From Halobacteriales archaeon QS_4_62_28 (GTDB lineage Archaea; Halobacteriota; Halobacteria; Halobacteriales; Haloarculaceae): DNA of 64,000 nucleotides. Made by a program: the position numbers and the translations under genes. Position 1 is the first letter of the stretch, and the number at the start of each line of letters is the position of its first letter. This document shows, piece by piece, positions 25,974 through 33,548 of this stretch. The stretch covers positions 1-64,000 of the forward strand of contig PXRO01000027.1 in assembly GCA_003021685.1 (NCBI GenBank), in the 5' to 3' direction. Below the pieces are notes generated by a model. The model did no database searches and had not been told where the DNA came from. It was given only the letters and a program-made list of their open reading frames with translations.

Positions 25974-26070
25974 AGACGCTCGGCGGCGGAAGTGATACCA
26001 CGAGGACCGCACCTAAGCCCATGCCGGCCGTCAGGAGCGTCAGGGAGAGCAAGCGTTGTCCGATCCCGGC

Positions 26071-27555
26071 CTACTCGACCCGATAGCTCGGACCGTCGTC
26101 GGTGTCCTGGACTTCGACGCCGAGGGTTTCGAGTTCGTCCCGGAGTTCGTCTGCCCGCTCGTAGTTGTCGGCCGCTCGTTCTGCCTCGCGTACGTCGAGA
26201 ACGAGTTCGACCAGGTCCTCGGCCAGGGAAACGTCGCCGCCGTCACTGACGCCGAAACCCAGACCGAGCACGCCGCCGCCCAGTTCTTCGAGCGTCTCGA
26301 TGGCCTCGCGGAGGCCCTGATAGTCGTACTCGCTGGCCTCCTGGACGTGCACGTTGATGGCCCCGATCAGTTCAGTGAGCGTCGCGATCGCCTCTCGGGT
26401 GTTGAAATCGTCGTTCATCGCCGTCTCGAACTCGCTCCGGGCAGTGTCGACGGCCTCCCTGAGTGGCACTGACTCGACTGTCGCGTAGGCCTCGACGTCG
26501 TCACAGGCCCCGACGGCGCGTTCGTAGCCCCGTTGTAGTGTCTCCCAGCGCTCGATTGCTTCGTCGATGGTCTCCGAACTGTAGACGGCCGAGTTGTGGT
26601 AGGCCGTCGACAGCAGGAAGGTTCGGACCACGTCGACGCCGTATTCCTCGACGGCGGCGTTCACCGTGAAGAAGTTGCCAAGCGAGGATGACATCTTCTC
26701 GCCACTGGTCTCCAGTAGGCGGACGTGGAGCCAGTACTTCGCGAACTGCTGGCCGGTTGCCGCCTCGCTCTGTGCGATTTCGTTTTCGTGGTGAGGGAAA
26801 ACGAGGTCCTGTCCGCCGACGTGGATGTCGATGGGGTCGTCGAGGTGGGTCGTGCTCATCGCCGAGCATTCGATGTGCCAGCCGGGACGCCCCTCACCCC
26901 ACGGCGAAGACCAGGTCTGAGCGGTCTCGCAGGCCTCGTCTGCCGGTATTGTGCCCTCGTACTGATGCTCCTCGATGGCTGCCGGGTCGACACCGTCTGC
27001 CTTCCAGAGCGCGAAATCGGCCGGATTGCGCTTCTCGCTCTGTTCGTCGGGCTCACCCTGGGCTTCGATGTCGTCGAGTTGCTGGTTCGAGAGTTTGCCG
27101 TACTCCTCGAAAGTCGTCACGTCGAAGTACACCGACCCATTGGCCTCGTAGGCATAGTCCGTCTCGATGAGCGTCTCGACCATCCCGATGATTTCAGGGA
27201 CGTGCTCTGAGACGCGGGGATACACCTCGGCGCGCTTGAGGTTGAGCGAGCGCATGTCCTCGATCACAGACTGGATATATCGGCGGGCCACGTCGGCCTC
27301 GCTGTCGCCGTCCTTACCGACGCGAGCGACGATTTTCTCGTTCACGTCGGTGAAGTTCTCCACGTGGCGAACGTCGTATCCCAGGAACGCCAGCCAGCGG
27401 TGCATCACGTCGACGTGGACCCACCCTCGGGCGTGGCCGAGATGGGCCGGATCGGAGGTCGTCAGGCCACAGTAGTAGAGCGAGACAGCGTCGGGGTCCC
27501 GCGGCTCGAACGTCTCCAGATCGCCGCTGAGTGTGTTGGTCACGCGAAGCGTCAT
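26071..27555 (-). CDS. cysS: Cysteinyl-tRNA synthetase
   Basis: A 494-residue class I synthetase charging tRNA-Cys. Motifs: zinc ligand Cys in [14 protein letters not shown] variant [10 protein letters not shown], second zinc Cys in [11 protein letters not shown] with [14 protein letters not shown] (zinc His), and KMSKS variant [12 protein letters not shown]. The C-terminal DALR-like part is shorter than in bacteria. ATG at 27555 follows a short gap from the neighbouring gene. No overlap with other genes. Confidence 0.96.
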   Translation of the reverse strand: MTLRVTNTLSGDLETFEPRDPDAVSLYYCGLTTSDPAHLGHARGWVHVDVMHRWLAFLGYDVRHVENFTDVNEKIVARVGKDGDSEADVARRYIQSVIEDMRSLNLKRAEVYPRVSEHVPEIIGMVETLIETDYAYEANGSVYFDVTTFEEYGKLSNQQLDDIEAQGEPDEQSEKRNPADFALWKADGVDPAAIEEHQYEGTIPADEACETAQTWSSPWGEGRPGWHIECSAMSTTHLDDPIDIHVGGQDLVFPHHENEIAQSEAATGQQFAKYWLHVRLLETSGEKMSSSLGNFFTVNAAVEEYGVDVVRTFLLSTAYHNSAVYSSETIDEAIERWETLQRGYERAVGACDDVEAYATVESVPLREAVDTARSEFETAMNDDFNTREAIATLTELIGAINVHVQEASEYDYQGLREAIETLEELGGGVLGLGFGVSDGGDVSLAEDLVELVLDVREAERAADNYERADELRDELETLGVEVQDTDDGPSYRVE

Positions 27556-27633
27556 TATGCCCTACCAGACTATGCCACGATTTCAAAGCGTCGGATGCCG
27601 GAGCGAGCGGTCGTCTCGTAGTGACTGTTCCTC

Positions 27634-28116
27634 TCAATCGCGTTCGAGTGCCGCCTCGACGGCCCGCAACGCGTTCGGTCCCGCCCGCCTGGAAACGACG
27701 AAGAGGATCGTTTCGCCAGCGACGCCGGCTGCTTCGACGTCGATCTCCCCGGCACGGAGTACGCCCAAGGCGTGTTCGAGCGCCGCCGGGCCGACTGCGC
27801 CGGTGGCGACGATGCCCGTCAGCGACCCGGCGTCGGCCCGGTAGGCAGTGTCCCCGACGACGAGCAACGGGTCGGGGTCGTCCGCAACGACACCGAGGCC
27901 GCTCTGCATGGAGACGCGGCCGTCGGTATCCGGTAGCGGGTCGTCGCCCAGTTCCTCGGCGTACCGTCGGAGTGCGGTCGCGATTACCTCTGTCTCGCCG
28001 TCGACGTCGAGTACTCGCGCGGCGGCCGTGTAGTTGATCACGCCCGCGCGGAGTCCATCGTAGAGGAACGGTCGTTCCCGAACGGCCTCGCGGGTTCGTG
28101 CTGCCAGAGATGCCAT
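27634..28116 (-). CDS. Conserved haloarchaeal hypothetical protein (160 aa)
   Basis: A 160-residue protein starting MASLAARTREAVRERPFLYD. The N-terminus resembles a helix-turn-helix (RERPFLYDGLRAGVINYTAA ARVLD), followed by an ACT-like half (TGIVATGAVGPAALEHALGV, VAGETILFVVSRRAG). It may be a small regulator that binds a ligand; this is inference from the layout. ATG at 28116 is preferred over 28143. It lies upstream of cysS on the same strand with 78 bases between. A palindrome starts 55 bases upstream. Confidence 0.7.
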   Translation of the reverse strand: MASLAARTREAVRERPFLYDGLRAGVINYTAAARVLDVDGETEVIATALRRYAEELGDDPLPDTDGRVSMQSGLGVVADDPDPLLVVGDTAYRADAGSLTGIVATGAVGPAALEHALGVLRAGEIDVEAAGVAGETILFVVSRRAGPNALRAVEAALERD

Positions 28117-28170
28117 GGTCGAACCAGCCCACGCGCCGGTCAAAGCACCACTGGTTGCGGCAACGCACTG

Positions 28171-28251
28171 ATACGGCTTATTGTAGTTGCTTACCGGTGA
28201 TCGTCGCCACGGGGTAGACGATCACCGGTAAATCGCTACAATAATCCGTAT
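28171..28251. repeat. 81-bp palindromic element (type B)
   Basis: Arms 28171-28205 and 28217-28251 are inverted copies matching at 30 of 35 positions, around an 11-base centre. The arms contain TTACCGGTGATCGTC and CTACAATAA. It lies between two divergent genes, 64 bases before cbiX. Sequence is unrelated to the type A element but total size is the same. Confidence 0.8.
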
Positions 28252-28314
28252 GAAACCATCGGCATTCGAGTCGTTGACGAAGCTCATAAGCGGGTCCAAG
28301 TGCAAGGCTGACGC

Positions 28315-29190
28315 ATGCAGGCGCTCGTCATCGCGGCCCACGGATCGCATCTCAACGCCGGGTCATCGACGCCCACCTTCGAGCACGCCGACACCATCCG
28401 CGCAGCCGGCGCGTTCGACGAGGTCCGGGAGAGCTTCTGGAAAGAAGAGCCCCCCTTCCGGGAAGTCTTGCGGACCGTCGACGCCGACGAGGTGCACGTC
28501 GTCCCGCTGTTTATTAGCGAGGGCTACTTCACCGAGCAAGTGATCCCACGGGAGTTCAGACTGGAGGGCTGGGACCCCGAGCAGTGGGATTCGGATGGCA
28601 CCAGTGCGAGTTCCACGACGCTGCCCGCGAGCGACACCGGCCAGACGGTCCACTACTGTGGTCCCGTCGGGACCCACGACGCGATGAGCGACGTGATCGT
28701 CCAGCGTGCCGAGTCGGTGACCGACGACCCCGATGTCGGCGAGGGCTTCGGACTTGCGGTCGTCGGCCACGGGACCGAGCGCAACGAGAACTCCGCCAAG
28801 GCCATCGAGTACCACGCCCAGGAGATCGGTGAACGCGGCCGCTTCGACGAGGTGAAGGCACTATTCATGGACGAGGACCCCGAGATCGACGACGTGACGG
28901 AGTATTTCGAGAGCGAAGACATCGTCGTCGTCCCGCTGTTTATCGCCGACGGCTACCACACCGAGGAGGACATCCCCGAGGACATGGGCCTGACCGACGA
29001 CTACCGCACGGGCTACGACGTGCCCACCGAAGTCGACGGCCACCGCATCTGGTACTCCGGCGCAGTGGGCACAGAGCCACTAATGGCCGACGTGGTCCTG
29101 GAGCGGGCCGCCGACGCCGGAGCCGACGTGACAGACGCCATCGAGCAGGTCAAAGCCGAAACCGGTAGCGCACACGCGAGCAGCGACTGA
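28315..29190 (+). CDS. cbiX: CbiX family sirohydrochlorin chelatase (two-domain)
   Basis: A 291-residue protein with two CbiX/CbiK-like half domains in tandem. Each carries a His for metal delivery (AAHGSHLNAGSS near residue 8 and VVGHGTERNENS near 147) and a repeated VVPLFISEGYFTEQVIP / VVPLFIADGYHTEEDIP block. These enzymes insert Co2+ or Ni2+/Fe2+ into sirohydrochlorin for B12, F430 or siroheme. The DR2241-family gene follows 112 bases later on the same strand, a pairing common in haloarchaea. B12 use in this window is supported by methylmalonyl-CoA mutase. Confidence 0.92.
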   Translation: MQALVIAAHGSHLNAGSSTPTFEHADTIRAAGAFDEVRESFWKEEPPFREVLRTVDADEVHVVPLFISEGYFTEQVIPREFRLEGWDPEQWDSDGTSASSTTLPASDTGQTVHYCGPVGTHDAMSDVIVQRAESVTDDPDVGEGFGLAVVGHGTERNENSAKAIEYHAQEIGERGRFDEVKALFMDEDPEIDDVTEYFESEDIVVVPLFIADGYHTEEDIPEDMGLTDDYRTGYDVPTEVDGHRIWYSGAVGTEPLMADVVLERAADAGADVTDAIEQVKAETGSAHASSD

Positions 29191-29205
29191 TACTGTTTCG
29201 TTGTC

Positions 29206-29238
29206 TACCGGTGGGCGTACGGAATGATACATTCAGCC
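29206..29238. repeat. Half-copy of the type C palindrome
   Basis: TACCGGTGGGCGTACGG then AATGATACATTCAGCC matches the right arm of the type C palindrome at 42803-42881 at 30 of 33 positions. It lies between cbiX and the DR2241-family gene; only one arm is recognisable. Confidence 0.6.
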
Positions 29239-29302
29239 CGGGAACGCCCGGCGCGCGGCGACGAACCAACCGGCTTTTTTCTGCTCGGTCCAACATCCAG
29301 CC

Positions 29303-30388
29303 ATGCTCGACGAGTCCCTGGACGCGCTGGTGACCGCCGCCAATGACGGGATCACGTTCGACGGCCTCGAAGTGACGCCGACGAACGGCAGCTACACCGT
29401 CGCCGTCGACGGTGAGTCGGCCACGGCGGCCACAGATGCGGAACTCCGCTCGCTCGTCTCGGACCATCCCGACCACGTGACGAACTGGTATTTCTGGCAC
29501 GCGGTCGCCCCGCAAAAGCAGGACCGGTGGTCGTTCCTGCGGTGGCTGGAGGGGGCAAACGAACGCGCCGTCGCTGACCGGTACGAACGACTCGAAGCGG
29601 GCATCGTCGAGACCTGGGGGCAACTCCGTATCGAGGTAGCGCTGGTCGACACGGACGGAAACCGCCGCTATTCGCTCCGCCACGAAGACGACGCGGGCGT
29701 CCCCGGCGAGGAACTCGATACACACACCGATCCACTCGATGCGCGAACACTCGCCAAGCACGACGACGACGGCCGCTATCGCCCGCTCAAGACCGCACCG
29801 TCGCTCCAGACTGGCTGGCAGTTCCCCGACCTGACGGCCGACCAGGTCGTCTCGGCAGTCGATTTCTTCTATCCCGCGACCAGCTCGAACTGGCACAAGG
29901 AACGAGAGGGGGAACTCGACGTCTCACACTGGCACGAAACCGTCGAGCGCCAGACGGGCATCTACGGGGTCGTCGAGACCTGGGACCGGGGCGAGGGGTA
30001 CGAACACGTCAACTGGGTGGCCGAGGCCTGCTGTGACGACTCGCAGTGTCTCAAGCGCCGCGAATGGCAGTACGACGAGGAGACCGAACTGGATATCGAC
30101 GGTGGCGACGGTTCCTTCCCGTGCCGGGAACCCTGCTCACTCGTCATCTCGGCGGCGCGCAAGTGGACGAAACTCGAGGGCGAACAGCCCGCGACCTACG
30201 AGTTCGAACTCACCCCGAGCGAGAAAGAACAGATCGAAGCGATCATCGACGCCGTCGCGGAGGGCAAAACGGAAGAGATCCGAGAGGCAGACGTCTACGA
30301 CGACGCGAACCGGTACCGGACTCGCTTCCTGCGGGCGAAACTGTTCGACGACGAGGGCAACCTCTGTGGCGTCGACACTGAACAATAG
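29303..30388 (+). CDS. DR2241 family protein with Cys cluster
   Basis: A 361-residue protein of the DR2241 family that often lies beside or is fused to CbiX. The N-terminal part is DSLDALVTAANDGITFDGLE; the middle contains the family block HVTNWYFWHAV. Near residues 245-285 four or five cysteines are clustered (EACCDDSQCLKRREW and FPCREPCSLVIS), which family knowledge assigns to a 4Fe-4S cluster. A role in metal-loading or tetrapyrrole chemistry with CbiX is inferred from the constant neighbourhood. Followed immediately by a type A element. Confidence 0.85.
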   Translation: MLDESLDALVTAANDGITFDGLEVTPTNGSYTVAVDGESATAATDAELRSLVSDHPDHVTNWYFWHAVAPQKQDRWSFLRWLEGANERAVADRYERLEAGIVETWGQLRIEVALVDTDGNRRYSLRHEDDAGVPGEELDTHTDPLDARTLAKHDDDGRYRPLKTAPSLQTGWQFPDLTADQVVSAVDFFYPATSSNWHKEREGELDVSHWHETVERQTGIYGVVETWDRGEGYEHVNWVAEACCDDSQCLKRREWQYDEETELDIDGGDGSFPCREPCSLVISAARKWTKLEGEQPATYEFELTPSEKEQIEAIIDAVAEGKTEEIREADVYDDANRYRTRFLRAKLFDDEGNLCGVDTEQ

Positions 30389-30391
30389 GTC

Positions 30392-30471
30392 ATACTGTCG
30401 GACGTAACTATCTGAAGATTCTCGCCACCTCGGGGTGGCGAAATCCGTCATGGACTTCCGTCCGACAGTAT
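30392..30471. repeat. 80-bp palindromic element, type A copy 2
   Basis: Perfect 13-base outer arms (ATACTGTCGGACG). The central palindrome is CGCCACCTCGGGGTGGCG. It fills the gap between two convergent genes; its last base is the first base of the complemented stop codon of the minus-strand neighbour. The position suggests a bidirectional transcription end. Confidence 0.9.
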
Positions 30472-31037
30472 CAGTCGGCGACGAGCACGACCAGCGCTAT
30501 GGCGACGGCGAGAAACACGACGAGGGCACCGATCCAGGCGGCCGTGCCCCCGACGAGCGACGCGACGGCTATCGCGAGCAAGAGCGCCACACCACCGAGT
30601 CCGAGAACCGGGAGTGAGACCGAACGATCGCTCGCCGACCGGGTCATGCCCCCCCGTTCGGAGGCGTTCGACTGTGGCTTCGACAGCGACTCGTCGATTT
30701 CGACCGACTCCGCTTGTTCGGTCGGTTCGGCCAGGTCGATGTCGACGTAGCGCGTCTCGGCACCGTAGGCTGTTGCGATTTTCAGTTTCCCGAACGCCGA
30801 CCCGGGCCGATGGACGGTGACTCGAACCGGGCGCGTCGACTCCCGGTCGACGTGGTGGTTCGGCGCGCCCAGCGAAGCAGTGTCAGACAGGTTGTCTTCG
30901 AGATGGAGATGGACGTGAATCGGTTCGCCGTGGTTGACCAACTCGATGTCGAACGACCCTGCTGTCTCGAAGGCGTCCGGGGCCTCCAGGGAGTGTAATG
31001 ACGTTCGGTTGACGTGCACGGGCAACGTATCTGGCAC
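30471..31037 (-). CDS. Haloarchaeal membrane-anchored protein, unknown function
   Basis: A 188-residue protein. Residues 1-100 form a beta-rich soluble domain (SLHSLEAPDAFETAGSFDIE, PIHVHLHLEDNLSDTASL, RPVRVTVHRPGSAFGKLKI), followed by an acidic Gln/Ser linker and two C-terminal hydrophobic segments (VLGLGGVALLLAIAVASLV and WIGALVVFLAVAIALVVLV). I recognise it as a haloarchaea-only family. GTG at 31037 is the start; CTATAAATC on the minus strand near 31068 is a TATA box at the right distance for a leaderless message. Confidence 0.75.
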   Translation of the reverse strand: MPDTLPVHVNRTSLHSLEAPDAFETAGSFDIELVNHGEPIHVHLHLEDNLSDTASLGAPNHHVDRESTRPVRVTVHRPGSAFGKLKIATAYGAETRYVDIDLAEPTEQAESVEIDESLSKPQSNASERGGMTRSASDRSVSLPVLGLGGVALLLAIAVASLVGGTAAWIGALVVFLAVAIALVVLVAD

Positions 31038-31120
31038 GGGTATGATTGGACAGCGCCGGCAGAAAAAGATTTATAGCCCTCTGTCTACCTCCGTAAACGC
31101 TCGTTCGATGGTCGACAGTA

Positions 31121-31315
31121 TCAGGCTGGCGCTTCCTCTCGCATATCTGGCGGCAGCAGGTTCGGAATGCCGTCCTCGATCGGATAGGACTCGCCACACT
31201 CGGTACAGACCAGTGATCCGGAAATGACCTCGTCGTCCTCGCGTTCGTCGGCCTGTAGTTCCAGGTCGTGTTTATCGAGTGGGCAACAGATGATGTCCAT
31301 CAGATCCTCCTTCAT
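31121..31315 (-). CDS. Trm112-like methyltransferase activator
   Basis: A 64-residue protein with a zinc-binding fold: MDIICCPLDKHDLELQ and GSLVCTECGESYPIEDGIPN, the layout of the Trm112/YcaR family. In archaea Trm112 binds and activates several tRNA/rRNA/protein methyltransferases. The stop codon is followed by TACTGTCGACC. ATG at 31315 is used; an internal ATG six codons on would also work. Confidence 0.88.
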   Translation of the reverse strand: MKEDLMDIICCPLDKHDLELQADEREDDEVISGSLVCTECGESYPIEDGIPNLLPPDMREEAPA

Positions 31316-31389
31316 ACGTGGACATGTGGTCGGTGCTGTAAAAAACGTGCCGGGTGCGACCGAGCCTTGACCCGTGCCGTCGGGTAAAA

Positions 31390-32793
31390 TCAGAAGGGCT
31401 GTTCGAGCACGAGAGTTTCCGAGCGGCCCGGACCGACGCCCACGGCGTAGATGGGGACACCGAGTTCGTCGCTGATGTATTCGAGATACGTGCGAGCGTT
31501 TTCCGGGAGCGCATCGTAGCCGCCCTCGGCGACAGCAGCCCAGTCCTGATCGGGCCAGCCATCGAACGCTCGGTAGTTTGGCTCACAGTCGGCCCACTGC
31601 TCGGTGGTCCCCGGCAGAGAGAATCTTTCTTCGCCGTCCAGCGTGTAGGAGTGGCCGACCTTGATCTCGTCGAGACCGGCCAGCGTATCGACGTGGTTCA
31701 CGACGACGCCAGTGAAGCCAGAGGCACGCGTGGCGTGGCGCAACATCGGGATGTCGAGCCAGCCGACGCGGCGGGCACGACCCGTGACCGTGCCGTATTC
31801 GCCTCCTTCCTCGCGGATGTAGTTGGCCAGTTCTTCGTCACTCTGGAGCGTGCCAGCGGTGACGGCACGACCCGTCTCGCCACTCTCCCCCGGTGGTTCG
31901 TAGCCGGGCGTGTGGCCTTCGACGCCGGCGAGTTCTGTCGGCAACGGGCCAGTTCCGACCCGTGAGAGGTACGCCTTCACGATACCGATGATTTCGCCCT
32001 GACCGACCGCAGTCGGGCCGAGTCCGGCTCCGGTACAGGCCCCGCCGGCAGTCGGGTTCGAAGACGTGACGTAGGGGTAGATACCGTGGTCGATGTCGAT
32101 TGACGTTCCCTGTGCACCTTCGAGCATTACGTTCTGACCCGCATCGATTGCGTCACTGAGGAACTCGCCAGCGTTGACGACCATCCCCTCCTCGCGGAGT
32201 CGTTCACCGAAGGCGCGGTACTGCTCGAACAGTGTCTCCACGTCGAACGCGTCGCCAGTTTCGATCTCGAACACGTCCTCTGCCAGTGCTCGCTTCTGGG
32301 GGACGACGTATTCGAGGCGGGCACGGAGCGTCTCGGGGTCGAGCAGGTCGCCGATGCGAACGCCCCGGCGGCCGACCTTGTCCTCGTAGGCTGGGCCGAT
32401 ACCCCGACCCGTCGTCGCGGCTTCGAGGTCGCCTTCTTCACTCTTTGCGTCCTCTTCGATACCGTCGAGAATACGATGATACGGGAAAATAACGTGAGCA
32501 CGCGCTGCGACGCGAAGGTCGGGGTCCAGATCGCGCTCTCGGAGTGCATCTAGCTCGTCGAACAGCGTCTCGGGGTTGACGACACAGCCGTTCCCCAGAA
32601 CACCGACTTTACTGCGGATGGCTCCACTCGGGACGAGAGAAAGCTTGTACTCCTCGCCGTCTTCGACGACAGTGTGGCCGGCGTTGTCGCCGCCCTGGTA
32701 GCGAGCGACGATATCGACAGCGTCGCCATAGACGTCGACGATCCCTCCTTTCCCCTCGTCGCCGAGTTGCGAACCGACGATGGTTACGGTCAT
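31390..32793 (-). CDS. purA: Adenylosuccinate synthase
   Basis: A 467-residue enzyme that joins IMP and aspartate using GTP, the first step from IMP to AMP. P-loop-like start VTIVGSQLGDEGKGGIVDVY with the catalytic Asp, then QGGDNAGHTVV with the general-acid His. Other blocks are ATTGRGIGPAYEDKVGRRG and EGAQGTSIDIDHGIYPYVTS. The frame is open upstream, but ATG at 32793 matches the family start. It is divergent from the winged-helix gene at 32991. Confidence 0.96.
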   Translation of the reverse strand: MTVTIVGSQLGDEGKGGIVDVYGDAVDIVARYQGGDNAGHTVVEDGEEYKLSLVPSGAIRSKVGVLGNGCVVNPETLFDELDALRERDLDPDLRVAARAHVIFPYHRILDGIEEDAKSEEGDLEAATTGRGIGPAYEDKVGRRGVRIGDLLDPETLRARLEYVVPQKRALAEDVFEIETGDAFDVETLFEQYRAFGERLREEGMVVNAGEFLSDAIDAGQNVMLEGAQGTSIDIDHGIYPYVTSSNPTAGGACTGAGLGPTAVGQGEIIGIVKAYLSRVGTGPLPTELAGVEGHTPGYEPPGESGETGRAVTAGTLQSDEELANYIREEGGEYGTVTGRARRVGWLDIPMLRHATRASGFTGVVVNHVDTLAGLDEIKVGHSYTLDGEERFSLPGTTEQWADCEPNYRAFDGWPDQDWAAVAEGGYDALPENARTYLEYISDELGVPIYAVGVGPGRSETLVLEQPF

Positions 32794-32954
32794 CACCGGG
32801 TCTTTCAGCCAATGAGGTAAACAGATTACGGTAGCGCGCGCGAGGGAAACGATGGACGCCAACCACGACAGGTTTAAGCACACCTTGGGTGTAGCAAATA
32901 CTGAGTGCGAGCAAACAGGCCAGTATACGGCCGAAAATAGAGCGAACGACAGCA

Positions 32955-32962
32955 ACTTTTAA
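32955..32962 (+). promoter_or_regulatory. TATA box of the winged-helix gene
   Basis: ACTTTTAAAT about 30 bases before the ATG at 32991, in an intergenic gap shared with purA. A leaderless message is expected. Confidence 0.5.
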
Positions 32963-32990
32963 ATCCCGCAAACACAAGTTAACAATTGCC

Positions 32991-33296
32991 ATGATAGATA
33001 GGCTCGAAAAGGAAGTAGATATGCTGGAGCGTCATCTGCAGGTTCTGCGGATGGTCATCGAGAACGAACCGATCGGTATCGTCAAGATGTCCAACGAAAC
33101 GGGCTACCCACACCACAAAGTTCGCTACTCCCTTCGTGTCCTCGAAGAGGAGAACCTGATCGAACCGTCGAGTCAGGGTGCGATCACGACCGAACAGACC
33201 TCCGAGTTCGTCGATGACCTCGATGACAAGGTCGACGAGATTATCGACAAACTCGAAGGAATGAAAATCGAAGACGCGGCAGAGATCGAAGGCTGA
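32991..33296 (+). CDS. Winged-helix regulator-like protein (haloarchaeal)
   Basis: A 101-residue protein. It starts with a short coiled coil (MIDRLEKEVDMLERHLQVL), then a winged helix-turn-helix (EPIGIVKMSNETGYPHHKVR, YSLRVLEEENLIEPSSQGAI) and a C-terminal amphipathic helix (DDLDDKVDEIIDKLEG). It fits a small DNA-binding regulator; targets unknown. Highly conserved in haloarchaea in my recollection. Confidence 0.8.
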   Translation: MIDRLEKEVDMLERHLQVLRMVIENEPIGIVKMSNETGYPHHKVRYSLRVLEEENLIEPSSQGAITTEQTSEFVDDLDDKVDEIIDKLEGMKIEDAAEIEG

Positions 33297-33467
33297 GACG
33301 CTCCAGCCAGGTGGGAAGGGCCAGAGACTTTCAGCATCGTGGGACGGGACCCGGATAATCGTCACAGGCGGCCAAGAGGATATCGACAGTCACTGCCGCA
33401 CGCTGTGTCGTACGGTTCCGAAGTGCGGGTTTTTCGCCGAGTATGAACCGTGCGGTCGAACCGTCTC

Positions 33468-33546
33468 ATACTGTCGGACGTAACTATCTGAAGGTTCTCG
33501 CCACCCGGGGTGGCGAAATCTTTCACGGACTTCCGTCCGACAGTAT
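33468..33546. repeat. 80-bp palindromic element, type A copy 3
   Basis: 79 bases, with perfect 13-base outer arms and central GCCACCCGGGGTGGCG (one C shorter than the other copies). It lies between two convergent genes, two bases from the stop of the minus-strand gene. Confidence 0.9.
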
Positions 33547-33548
33547 TG

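Noticed and set aside
30435-30617. Plus-strand frame overlapping type A copy 2 and the downstream minus gene
   Set aside because: Arises by chance from the palindrome and the antisense of the membrane-anchored protein gene.
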